Shown here: piece by piece, positions 1-10,316 of the stretch
How the letters are laid out: the number at the start of each line of letters is the position of its first letter
How positions within the stretch are numbered: the first letter of the stretch is position 1
NCBI GenBank assembly: GCA_026075535.2
Contig: AP026550.1
Coordinates: 5,518,001-5,582,000, forward strand
DNA: 64,000 nucleotides
Direction of reading: 5' to 3'
From: Tricholoma matsutake
Lineage: Eukaryota; Basidiomycota; Agaricomycetes; Agaricales; Tricholomataceae
The notes under the pieces: generated by a model
The model's input: the letters and a program-made list of their open reading frames with translations, nothing else
Database searches by the model: none
What the model was told of the DNA's origin: nothing
Made by a program: the position numbers and the translations under genes

Positions 1-1345
1 CCTGTCTGGATTTCTGTTTTTTTCTTTTTTTTTTTTTTGGGGGGGGGGGGGTGGTTTGGGCACGTCAGTGCGACATGGCACGAGTACAGAGGTTGGTGGG
101 TGCTTACTAGGCAGGTACCCCCCTTCCAGGGTATCCTGGCATCCCTCTGCACCCTCCTAGCCCGTGTCGACAGCCTCACATCCCATTTGAATGGGGAGGA
201 GGGGATCGGGTGGGCATGGGTGTGGGTTGCGTGTTTTTCATTGTGGCAGGTCGTCCCCAGTAGTATACAACCTAAAAAGCAATAAATTACAATTAGTTGA
301 TTTATAAAAACAAAAAGAAATAAGAAAAAACTTATCTATGGCCCAAACGACGTTGCCATCGTTTGGGCCCGCATTCCATCCAGTCGGCTCGCATTTTTCG
401 TCGTGGCAGGTCATCCCCAGTAGTATACAACCTAAAAAGCAATAAATTACAATTAGTTCATTGATAAAAAGAAAAAGAAAAAAGAAAAAAAAAACTTATC
501 TATGGCCCAAATGATGGCAATGTCGTTTGGGCCCGTGTTCCATCTAGCAGTAGAGTAGAACCTATAAAACAAAAGAAACAAGTTAGTTAGTTTATAAAAA
601 CAAAAAGCAAATGAAAAAAACTCATATAGGGCCCAAATGACGCGATCTGCATCATTTGGGCCTGTGTTGGCTCGTTTGTGGGTGGTGGCATCGTTACTAG
701 TAGATTATAACCTAGAAAACTAAAAAAATGAGTTAGTTAGTTTATTAAAACAAGAACCAAACAAAAAAACTTATGTAGGGCCCAAACAACATGATCTGCG
801 TCGTTTGGGCCCGCGTTGGCTCGTTTGTGAGTGGTGGCATCATTGCCAGTAGATTATAACCTAGAAAGCTAAAAAAAAGGTTAGTTAGTTTATAAAAACA
901 AAAAGCAAACAAAAAAAACCTTACTTAGGGCCCAAACGATGCGATCTGCATCATTTGGGCCCGTGTTCTGTCCAATCACCTCGTTTGGGCCCATGTTATT
1001 TCTGGCCATCGAGTAGAACCTATAAAACAAAAGAAACAAGTTAGTATGAAAAAAACAAGAAGCAAACGAAAAAAAAACATACTTAGGCCCCAAACGACGC
1101 GATCTGCATCGTTTGGGCCTGCGTTCTGTCCAGTTGGCTCGTTTGAAGGTGGTGGTGATGGTGGCATTGGACATGGGAACGGTGGTGGTGGGTGTGCACG
1201 CAGTGGTGGTGGATCCTTATTCCGACTGGAATTGTGCTGCATAGGGAAAACTACATACAAAAACAATTCCACTGGATTCCAGAAATTCCAGAAATTCCGG
1301 CCGGACGAACCGGAATCCAACCGTAATAGGTGGGGGAGTGTAAAG
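1..1345. mobile_element. TIR transposon copy A (right end only)
   Basis: The right end, CTCCCCCACC preceded by CTTTACA when read inward, matches both termini of the element at 57794-62941. The hairpin-repeat interior is also shared with that element (59090-59292), so the two are one family. The left end lies outside the window. It is inserted in the last codons of the Helitron helicase frame, which runs on into transposon sequence below 1346. No transposase is recognisable in the part seen. The superfamily is unassigned; CACTA-like ends are one reading. Confidence 0.6.
250..1140. repeat. Tandem hairpin repeats (about 150-bp unit)
   Basis: Six units are spaced about 126-163 bp apart. Each has an A-rich stretch followed by a hairpin with arms GGGCCCAAACGA and TCGTTTGGGCCC around an 8-11 bp loop. 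Hairpins lie near 340, 503, 629, 778, 928 and 1087. Two further copies sit at 59096-59130 and 59259-59291 inside element B. Small open frames here are low-complexity and are not called as genes. Confidence 0.75.
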
Positions 1346-2726
1346 TACTCTGGAATTCTTGTCTGAGTGCTCCTGAAGCACCCCCTGTGATTTTGTGGGG
1401 GTAAAAGCCTGTAAGAATCAATGTGCCTGCTGTGGTAGAGCTTCTTGAGAGGGCAGTGTAATATGCTTGGTGTGACCTACTGTAGCTGAGGTCCACAACA
1501 TTTAGGGGTCTTGTTTTTCCTTGGGAGGCATAGTCTGTCATGGCCCAGTTGGGCAGGATTTCAACTTGGTTGCGTGAAATTGTCAGAGAGGTGTTGTCAG
1601 GCAACAAACAAGATGTGGATACAGTAGTTCGTGTCAAAGGCACAACATTTGGAGTTAAATTATCTAGTTGGACTTGAGAAGGAGGATTGACCAGACTGAC
1701 AAAGAGTGTGTCTAGCACAACAGTCCCATCAGCTGTTTGACTTGCTTGCCAAGAGTGAACAACTGCTTCCTGCCCCTTAGTCATACAGAGCTCAGTAGCA
1801 GAATTGACATGGGTCATAACAGGCATACCAACACACAAAGAAAGCTTACTGGGAATGAGTTTGGTGTTGGCACAAGGGGATTGGTTCCACAGAGTTTTTT
1901 GTGCTTCAATAGGAAGTGTCGCATGCTTGATAGTGTGCTTGTAGCTTTCCTTGAGATGGTTTTTCTTCTCTCTGGCTTCTTTTGAAGGCACTGAGTCTTG
2001 AGAAAAAAAATTGTGCAACAATTGCTTTGTTTCTGCTGCAAAATGTAGTGTGCCTAGTCGGTTTATCTCATCCTTGTGAGCATTCAAGGCAGTGATAATG
2101 GACACATTCCTGAATTGCTTTTGCATAACATTTGGTTTGCCTTGTCCTGGGCTAGAAACATGACTGTTTAGAAATGCAATGTCTGCAGGAGTGCAAGCCT
2201 TGTATCTCATGTTTTCTAAAGCAGTACAAAAATTTGTGTCTTCTGGTGACTCATTTCTTTGTCTCATATTTTTCTGCAGAATCACAACAGTTGTTACTTG
2301 GTGCAACAAGGCTTTGCCCATGGCAGCCTCCTGGTCATACAAGGACTTTGGATTGATGCCTATTGTATGACTGTAAAGGGATGCGTTTTCTTGTCCAATT
2401 GCTGGTGGAAGTTGTGCAAAATCTCCTGCAAAAATCATGTTGAGGCCACCAAAAGGGCACTGAGGATTGTTATTAATTCGGGCCAGCCGAGCACTTATAA
2501 GATACATGTCTCTACAGCACAGCATAGACACTTCATCCATAAAAACATAGTCAACTCCTTGGAGTCTGCTTTTCACTTGTGCTAGTTGTGTTGCTGAAGT
2601 TTGTTCTCCCTCTGAGTTGATTCCAAACATATAGTGATAAGTTGACCCACCCAAGAGAGCAGCACTGCCTGTTGGAGCAACTACGACCAGCCTGTGTGAT
2701 TCTTTTTTTAAGTTTGAACAGTTCAA
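1346..2726 (-). pseudogene. Helitron PIF1-like helicase, C-terminal part
   Basis: This segment encodes the DNA helicase half of the Helitron RepHel protein, which unwinds DNA during rolling-circle transposition. Visible motifs are APTGSAA (motif Ia region), the Walker B box FMDEVSM near 2530-2550, FAGDFAQLPP near 2415-2445, and a late YTALSRSS motif typical of PIF1 and RecD relatives. It is out of frame with the upstream segment because of one extra A in an A-run near 2705. Below about 1346 the frame continues into transposon A, so the true C-terminus has been lost. No active protein is expected. Confidence 0.85.
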
Positions 2727-4309
2727 TGAGGGCTTCCAGTACCTGAGTCTTGCCAGTTCCAGCCATCCCAGACATGTTCATTTTTAGTTGATCAGGGCTC
2801 TCACTACAGGAATGGTTATCTACAATTTGGTATGCCCTTTCCTGCTCTTCATTAAGTTCATATTTTTCTAAAACAGCATTTATAGTAGGACCCCATTTTG
2901 CTGATTCAAAAGACTGAGTTAGATGAGCCTTGGTTACTATTTTGACTTCATTTGGCACAAATGGCTGGTTTTGTCTGGCATTATTGGCAGGATTTACAGC
3001 GTGTTGAGCCCTTTGTTCCAACACTTGAGCATGTTTGCCCATGACTGTTGCCTTCCACTGGGTCGCTGATTGGACAGTAGTTAGTGAGGCTGGGTTTAGG
3101 TTGATACCATCTGGCAAAAGCTTTGCATTGCATTCTGTCCACCCAGTTACTGTCAAAACACGGTTCATGGCACTCATCAACATGTTCCAGGCTTTTGTCT
3201 TTTTTCCCGTTACAGCAGACACTTCAAATTCTTCTATGGAAGTATGAGGGGAATCACCTTCCATATAATCATCTGCAATTGACTGGTCCAGGTCCTTAAG
3301 CATAGTTTCATTGGATAACCAGGTGGGGAGTGATATCACATTCTTTTTCATTTGACCATGAAAATCATCCTGAGCATCCAGACACTCATAATGAATGTTC
3401 ATGTTATGCATAAGCTGTGTGGAGCATGTTCCAAAACTGTATTTAGTGAAAGCATCATTCCATAGCTCATCTTCTTGTTTTAGGCCATGTCCCATATGCC
3501 ATGGCTTAAATAATGCCAGCATTGCACTACAATAGTATTCACAGTCACCCTGGTCACTCCTTGGTAAGGTAGATCCTATAAAGTTGGGAATTAATGCAGT
3601 GTGCTTGGGGAGCCATTGTGTGCAATGAGAATTTGCCAATGGGTGCTCTGAAACAAAACCAAAAAGCATTTGTTTGGAGGTGTCCCTTACATCAGCTTGT
3701 AACAATTTGTCATCATCACTTCCACTGTCTGTATGTGACTGCAGCTCATCATTCTTGACAGCTGCTAATTTTTTTGACTTGGTTTTTTTTACTCGTTTGC
3801 TGTGGGCAACCCAGTTGTACAGGCATATGGAATCCAACTCTGCAGGACGAAAAATGTAGTCACTAACTGGAGACACTCCAATTATCTGATTTCCTTGTTT
3901 GAGCAGTGTTACATGCTCAGCATCATGCTCACTGTGTGGTGTGCATAAGGACCTTGCATTGCTTACAAAAGCCTGCCAATAGAAAGCTGCAAATATGTGG
4001 CTGGTGTAGTGATCTGGAAGTCCCAAAAGATACATGCAAATCATTGGGGCCCCCATTTCTATTTTTGCACTTAAAGAGTCTATGATTTTGGTTATTAGCT
4101 TGCATGCTTTTTGTTGGCAGGATTCAGTGCCTGTCAGCATTTCAGTATTTTTTTGAAACATAGATTTCACAGTTTCAAATATAACATGAGTCTTTAGAGT
4201 TGGCTTCATTACATAATTAGTTACATAAAGTAATACTCCCTTGATTGCTGTGCCCGAGTGCAAGCTTGTGATGTCTATATTACAACAAAACAGGTAGGTA
4301 ACAACATAA
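2551..4309 (-). pseudogene. Helitron Rep C-terminal part and helicase start
   Basis: The N-terminal end carries the Rep tyrosine motif YVTNYVMKP (about 4203-4227), whose two tyrosines are the expected nicking and joining residues. It follows the usual lead-in DITSLHSGTAIKG. About 500 residues later comes the Walker A loop GMAGTGKT (about 2745-2770), the start of the PIF1 helicase. The frame runs without stops for roughly 590 codons, then shifts at an A-run near 2705 into the helicase segment. The upstream side is cut by the hairpin MITE at 4310-4839. Confidence 0.85.
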
Positions 4310-4839
4310 CACAAGAGGCAGAGCAATATATTACCCTGGAGAAAATGTTGGGAATAACAGGAGAAGAAGACACTTTTTCACTGGGGAAAAATAAAAGGAA
4401 CCATCAGTAAAAATATGTTATTTTCCCACACTTTGTCCTTTTGGTTGCTGCAGGAAAACAACTAATCTATTTCCAGGAGAAAAACTTGTGAACATGAGGG
4501 GGAAAAAGGTCATTTTCCAACATATTCCCAGTTGTTTCTCTGTGGAAAAATAACTAATCTGTTTCTAGGTGAAAATTGTGGAAGTCAGGAGAAAAAATGT
4601 TATTTTCACCAGATATAGAGAAAATGTGGAAAAAAAGATACATTTCCCCTCCATTTTCACCTGATTTTCTCCTGGGAATGGATGAGTTATTTTTGCTGAG
4701 CAAGAGCAAAGAGAAAAGTGTGGGAAAAACAACATTTTTTTACTGATGGTTCCTTTTATTTTTCCCTGGGGAAAAGTGTCTTTTGCCCCCATGATTCCCA
4801 ACATTTTCTCTAGGATAGTATATTGCTCTGCCTCTTGTG
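4310..4839. mobile_element. Hairpin MITE with about 105-bp inverted repeats
   Basis: The left arm (4310-4414, starting CACAAGAGGCAGAGCAATAT) matches the reverse complement of the right arm ending at 4839. Similarity weakens but continues inward. The core has two diverged direct repeats (near 4463 and 4553). It interrupts the Helitron Rep frame between the INTITY and YVVTYLFCCNIDITSL segments. I could not settle a target duplication. No coding sequence is present, so it would have depended on a transposase supplied elsewhere. Confidence 0.75.
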
Positions 4840-5282
4840 TAAGTAATAGTGTTGATCCAAGGCTCCCCTTTTTTCATGTTTATGTGCCCTGTTTCATTGT
4901 CTACTTCTGTCTTTGCAAACAGTGGTCTTGGAAAGTGAGCTTTGCATTTTCCCCAAATGTTGTCCAAGCTTCCTACAAAGGGGTGGAGCTTGTTCAGTGA
5001 GCCATCCTTATTCTTATTTGTTGTGCATTTGTGAATGTTAGACCTGAGAAGGATGTCATCAACTGTTGCTCTGAACCTGGACCACCACGACACAAGTGCT
5101 TGACATTGCTTACACCCTTTACACCTCTGTGTTGGGCAGGCACAAGGTGGTGGTTCAGGCATGGTCTCTGTAGGGTCATGGTAACCAGGTTGAGTTGAGG
5201 CTATGTCTACATTTGCTTCTGCAGCTTCCCTGGAGCCAGCCACAAAATCACCAGCATGGGTACTTTCCAAGTATTCAATCAA
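4840..5282 (-). pseudogene. Helitron Rep, middle segment
   Basis: This is part of the Helitron Rep region. It contains a Cys cluster (CACPTQRCKGCKQC) and a VDDILLRSNIHKC segment, as is usual between the HUH box and the tyrosine motif. It continues the frame of the segment ending at 5322 after one TGA stop, in a position where other Helitrons carry arginine. The downstream end reads into the hairpin MITE. The nuclease as a whole is not functional. Confidence 0.8.
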
Positions 5283-5321
5283 ACTTTTGCAAAAATCTGA
5301 ATTAGAGTCAGTGATCCTTTC

Positions 5322-5693
5322 TCACATATCCTCTGGAGACACGGTACCTTTAATCCATAATAACATATGCAAATGTAAAGTTAAACGTCCTTGTTGTTCA
5401 ACAGTGCCATAGTATCCTGATGTATCTCCATAAATTCCACTGTGGGCTGTTTCAACCCCAAGAACATGTTTAATAAACATTGTTGTCATAAAGTAGAAAA
5501 ACCATGCACCTGCAACAGGGTTTTCAGCAATTAGTCGATATCTATTGTCTGCGGAAAGTGGGCAAGGGGAAAAATATTGGCTCTGGCCTGCAAAGTACAA
5601 GCATATAGGGTGTTTGTTGTCTGCTGGGGATAAAGTTATATACCAGAGTGGGGCTCCCAGTGCTACTATAAGAGACCAGATTTCATTGCGCAT
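5322..5693 (-). pseudogene. Helitron Rep HUH nuclease core
   Basis: This holds the HUH motif of the Rep endonuclease: GRLTLHLHMLLWIKG, with the two metal-binding histidines near 5364-5372. It is preceded by the usual WFFYFMTTMFIKHVLG and YYGTVEQQ stretches. The domain nicks single-stranded DNA at Helitron ends. It ends in TGA (5322-5324) where arginine is expected (SPEDM then ERITD). It is joined to the upstream segment by a frameshift in an A-run near 5703. Confidence 0.88.
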
Positions 5694-6050
5694 GTATTTT
5701 TGCTAGTAATGGAGCCTTTTACTTTTCCACTAACATGGTCTAAGTCTCTGATTATTTGAAAGCACATTGTTTCATCAACAGTTAGTGGTTTAACAATCTC
5801 ACCTTCTGACATGCATTTTGCAACATCTGCCAAAATGTCTTGGTTCACATTTAAAAGTCTCTCTGCAATGGTGTTGAATTTTGCTCTTTCAGTCAGCAGA
5901 AAGGCACCTGTTGTTGAGGCTTTTATTTGCTCATGACTGAAAGCAACAAAGGGAAAAGCAATATCCCGCTGAAACCACTTGTCACAGTACATAAGTAAAA
6001 ATTCCTTGTGGGCTTTTTCAGACAGGGCGCTGTTGCCAACACCACCCAAG
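5666..6050 (-). pseudogene. Helitron_like_N region, downstream half
   Basis: The segment reads GVGNSALSEKAHKEFLLMY, then AFPFVAFSHEQIK, which is the conserved N-terminal Helitron domain before the HUH box. It directly continues the LFPYGLG motif found at about 7207-7235. The two were contiguous before the hAT-like element at 6051-7206 inserted. It ends in a frameshift with the HUH segment. Confidence 0.85.
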
Positions 6051-7206
6051 TAGGGATCTGCACAGGTTGATGGGTACAGATACTCACGGGTACAGGTACG
6101 GGTCACAGCTAGGGTACCTGTGGACCCATGCCCAACCTGCTGCCATAGGTGCAGCAGGATGTTGCTGCAGTAGAATATATTTACAAGTCACATCACCACA
6201 TTGATTGTGGGACGTGGCCATACATTTACAAGTTGATTATTATACTATCATCTATCTACAGTAAGTACCACAAAGGGGGCAGAGCCCCAGGTGAGAGGTG
6301 ATGAAGGAGTATACCACTTATATATGTTCACTTTGTTGTGACATGTTTGTGTAAGTAAACGAGACGCGTTGACATGTCACGGTATTGACGCGTCGAACCT
6401 ACCACTGCACTACCACAACCACCACCACCACCCTCCTCCTTGGCCTCTATGACAACATCATTTTTTTCTTCTATTCTTTTTTGTTTTATCTACTAATGAT
6501 CAGATTTTTTATTCAGGATATTAAACTACATTCATAGAGATACCCACCGCTGCAAGCAACTGCTCGCGGGGTGGGAATGGGTGCCACTTCAAAACGGCAA
6601 GACAATGGCAATGCTGCCACCATGCCAAATGGAATGACAATGGAACGACGGGCCCGCAGGAGATGACTGAGGGGGAAACAATGAGGAGGAGGCAAAGCAA
6701 GGGAAAAAAAGCCCCAAGGGTAAGTTTTTTTTTACTCCTGTTTCATTATTTTGATTCTACTGCTAACAATATTTTTTTGGTACTAACTAGGATACTATGA
6801 CAATGATGATGACAGGACAATGAAGCCAACCAGCACCTGCCACCACCGTTGTGAGCCCCTGCTTGCAAGGTGGATCACAGGTGCTCGACGACATGGGGAG
6901 AGGACAGGGGACATGCGTCTCCTGGACAGTTTCTTTTTTTCTTTTTCTTTTTCTTTTTCTTTTTCTTTCTTCATTTCTCTGGGCTGCAATTCACCCCACG
7001 CCTATGAGCGCCTGCTCATAGGGTGGTTTGATAATTGTAGTTAAGTATATAATTAAATATATGTATTTTTGTTACCTAGACCCCTGACAAAACCTGTACC
7101 TGCCATGACCCGTAGCTCATGACCCATGGGTTGTGGGTAGGGGTAGACATGGGTACGGGTACAGGTATGCTCAAAAGTACCTGTGGGTTACCCATGCCAT
7201 TGCCTA
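6051..7206. mobile_element. hAT-like non-autonomous element (8-bp TSD CACCCAAG)
   Basis: This 1,156-bp insertion is flanked by perfect 8-bp direct repeats CACCCAAG (6043-6050 and 7207-7214). Ends start TAGG on both strands, with GGGTACAGGTACGGGT-like subterminal repeats in opposite orientation. It splits the Helitron N-terminal domain exactly between LFPYGLG and GVGN. It carries a TTTTC microsatellite (about 6931-6969) and no recognisable transposase. An 8-bp duplication is the hAT hallmark. Confidence 0.82.
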
Positions 7207-8268
7207 CACCCAAGCCATAAGGAAATAGCCAGGGAAAAATCTGGGGATAGAGATTTGAATTGTTGTATATAGATTGGGGTTCTGCTGCATGGGACATAGA
7301 CAAGGCTGCACCCTTATTGTTCCAATGTTTAAGTGCAATGGCTTTCAATGCAGCTACAGTCTTGGTTGCTAGTTGTTCCCCTGTAACCCCATGAACTACA
7401 AAAGGGCATGAACCATCATCTACCCCATCAGCTGTTGTTAGATCAAAAAGGCTTGTTCCCTCCTCAACTTTGTTGGTGAGGGAGTGTTGGTATTCCACAC
7501 AAACAGGGGGAACATCCTCTGGGTATCTTTCCAATTCATTATATGCAATATTCAAATCTGAATAATCTTGATGGTTGACTTTTAGCCATTCAAGTGCACA
7601 GATGACAGCTTTTCTGCATACCAGCAAAGGAGTGCACTTATATTCACGGCTGGTAGGTTTACATGGACCTGTAAACAAAATTGCAAGCACTTCATCTAAG
7701 TCCTCAATTGGGGGAGGCAATGAGTGGTACACTCTTGCAACAGGAGACTCAAAAGCAATTGAGTGGGCCACCATTTTTCTCATGCCTGATGAGGCAACCC
7801 AAATAAAGCAGCCATTGACACAAACACATTGAACAAGTAATTTTTCAATATACCTGAGGCGTGACAACTCCTCAGGAACATTCCCCATCCACAAACCTTT
7901 GGAAAGTGCATTCCATGGCACCTTTCCTGCCCACAAGTGCTTGCGACAGGTATCACAAACTTGGTCACAGTTAGATGCTAGCACAGGGCCTTTCATACCT
8001 TGGATTTTATGTTTGTTGCCTTTCCGCTCTGCTCTAGTTACACCTTCTGCTTCAAGAACGTGTAGTTGATTCTTTATTGCTTTTAGGCTTGATAGCTTTA
8101 TGCCTGGTGTCACATGGCCACAGACTGCACAACCTGCTTCCTGTAAAACAGCTGGTGATGATTCAGCACAGAAGTCTGTGACTACTGTATGGCATAACTT
8201 ATCAGTTAATGGAGGGGGAGGAAAGTTACAGGTGTCTTCACAGTCAGTACTATTATCAGATGGCCTGC
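7207..8268 (-). pseudogene. Helitron N-terminal region, exon 2
   Basis: About 350 codons are open. Cys pairs (CAVCGH, CDTCRKH) are followed by a long domain ending in NLYPQIFPWLFPYGLG, the standard entry to the Helitron_like_N domain. A GT-AG intron of 46 nt (8269-8314, donor GTAAAG, acceptor ACAG) separates it from the upstream exon at 8357-8653. The 3' side is cut by the hAT-like element. This part of the protein has no assigned biochemical role. Confidence 0.75.
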
Positions 8269-8356
8269 CTGTCAAAATATCAAGTTTTACATGTCAAACA
8301 GTAGCTCACTTTACCTGTTGGTGTTGCTAGTCCTTAGCTTTGGCTGTTAAAACAGG

Positions 8357-8653
8357 CTAAAAAACTGAAGTAAATAAATTGCAAGCTACACAGTCATGGC
8401 ATTCAAAGTACAGTGCTTGTTGTGCTTTGGTCACATGTGACCCAAGGTGAATTTTATGGAGCTTTGCAATTTGACGAGTCATCAGTGCTGTTAAACTAGG
8501 TACAAGCTCTGTCAGAGACATTTTCACATGGACAAAACCTTTGTGTACAGGGTATGAACATAAGCCTGTACTATCTACATGGTCAATGAATTTAAATGCA
8601 GTTTTGGTATAGTCAAATTTAAGTTCTGTGGCTGACAGATAGGGTGTGACCAT
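8357..8653 (-). pseudogene. Helitron N-terminal region, exon 1
   Basis: The segment contains LTELVPSLTALMTRQIAKLH and then CHDCVACNLFTSVF, a zinc-finger-like CxxC end that commonly precedes Helitron proteins of mushrooms. It stops at a TAG just before the 46-nt intron, consistent with a CAG to TAG change. The upstream continuation into the 8759-9925 frame is plausible but needs a further intron, for which I see a weak GTAACA...ACAG candidate near 8770-8805. Confidence 0.65.
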
Positions 8654-8758
8654 ATCTGCAGGAAAGACATGTGAATGGCCTCCACCTATAACACGTGTTA
8701 TGGCTCTGGGAGAGCACTGTGCGAAATTAATCTTTGGAAATGTTGTATGGGAACTGTG

Positions 8759-9925
8759 TCATTTCCTTCCATAGTTCAATTCTGTCATTTTTCTTTTCTT
8801 TCTTTTTGTTACCAGGTTTATGGTTTTTTGAAAAAGCAGATTTGGAGAAAAGGCTTTTGGTAACATATATTGCATTTTGTGGATCACAGAGCTCATATCC
8901 CACATTAAGAATAACTGTGACAGCACATTGTCATGGGCCTGAGATGTGCAGTATAAGGTGTAAGCATACTGCAGCTGATGTGGCTGGGAGGAAGTGCAGC
9001 TCAAATACCTGTGGGATGCTCTATTACTAATGCCACAAAGGCAGTTGCAGTGTACCAGAAAGTCATGCTTCAAAAACATGGAACGACGTAAAAGTGCAGC
9101 AGCATGTTTTACTTGCTTGGAGATTCTGCTTTTATTGAAATAGTTCACATGCAAGAGCCATGTGTACAGTTGGCAATGGGCTTGTGTCAGCAGGTTAGAC
9201 AAAAGGCTGTGTGTAAAGACATGCCCAAATCCACATGTGTGTGAATACAGGGATTGTGTAGTGGCAAGGATGTAAGTTAACCACAGGGGAAATTGCAAAT
9301 CAACAGTGTTATAATGGACAATGTCCACGCAAGATATATTATGGATGAAATCCATGAAATGATCCTGAGCGCTAGAATTCAGGTCTCTTATAGGAGCTGG
9401 ACCAAAGTTAGGTTTGGACTTGATGGGACAAGGGTTATACAAATCAGACCAGTGCACATTGCCTTGTATAGAGTTCGCACCCACGGAAAGCAAAAGCTCA
9501 ACAGATTGCTAGGATATGTTAATTAGTTGAGGGGTAAAATGAAACAGCAATGGAAAGTGCACCAGTTGAGTTTGCCCACAGTAAACATCATGGTAGCAAC
9601 CTGTTTGGCAGGGGGCTACCAAAACATGTGGCATTGTATTACAGCTGCCTTGTTTGAAGCTAGTCAAGCAACTTGGATTAGTTAGTTGTGTTCGAGTACA
9701 TGATTGGGGCATTAAATGCACTCGGCAGACACATAGCCGCCTGTGAGACAGAAGTTGCAGAGTTGCAACATCGAAATATAGAGAGGCACCAAAAACAGGA
9801 AGTGGGAAAACCAGGTGGCCATTGTCGATGAGCTACTGATTGGGGAGGGTGCAGAATGATTCGGACACAGTGGTTTTATTTCGCGCCACAACACTCCTAT
9901 TCTTTCCAGAAGATACCCATTCATA
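8759..9925 (-). pseudogene. Cys/His-rich ORF upstream of Helitron Rep, unknown function
   Basis: One frame reads through most of this stretch with only two stops (near 9836 and 9511). It contains a coherent protein: an IDNGHLVFPLPVFG segment, then LLSHRRLCVCRVHLMP, then FKQGSCNTMPHVLVAPCQTG, then VELLLSVGANSIQGNVHWSD. I do not recognise a domain. Its position directly upstream and on the same strand as Rep suggests either the N-terminal half of the Helitron protein or a linked accessory ORF. It is inactive as it stands. Confidence 0.5.
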
Positions 9926-10316
9926 GACTGTGCTCCTACAATTTAAGGTTCACTGGCAGGTATCATACTTTTGATAGAGATTACATATAAGGTAAGTGCG
10001 CTGTATGTTGCAGTCCTAATAGTATGGCATTAATCGAAACAGGGAGCCTGTGGCGGGACATACATGGTGATCCCTGAGGTGAAAGACTGGTTGGAAAAGG
10101 GGTGACAAATGTGGTCGAGCAAAGTCAGAATAACGATTATGAGACCTGTGAACAGGCCACGCAACGATTATGGATTCGACCATGTTCTGATTCGAACGTG
10201 CTGATGAACATATCAGGACTCATTACACCACGAAGCCAGAGAACAATAATGCACTCACCTGTGGGTTGAGAATACGCATTACATTATTCAAGCTTTGTTG
10301 CATGACAACGATGGCA

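Larger units (their letters stand above)
1346..9930 (-). mobile_element. Decayed Helitron (rolling-circle transposon)
   Basis: Minus-strand remnants in order form a Helitron: a Cys-rich upstream ORF, a Helitron N-terminal region, an HUH Rep nuclease with a two-tyrosine motif, and a PIF1-type helicase. The reading frame is broken by insertions (4310-4839 and 6051-7206), by homopolymer frameshifts near 2705 and 5703, and by stops. The 3' hairpin and CTRR end are not visible because element A cut the 3' part. The 5' TC end could not be placed. Confidence 0.85.

Noticed and set aside
6931..6969. TTTTC microsatellite as a LINE tail
   Set aside because: It lies in the middle of the hAT-like element, away from either end, with no duplication around it.
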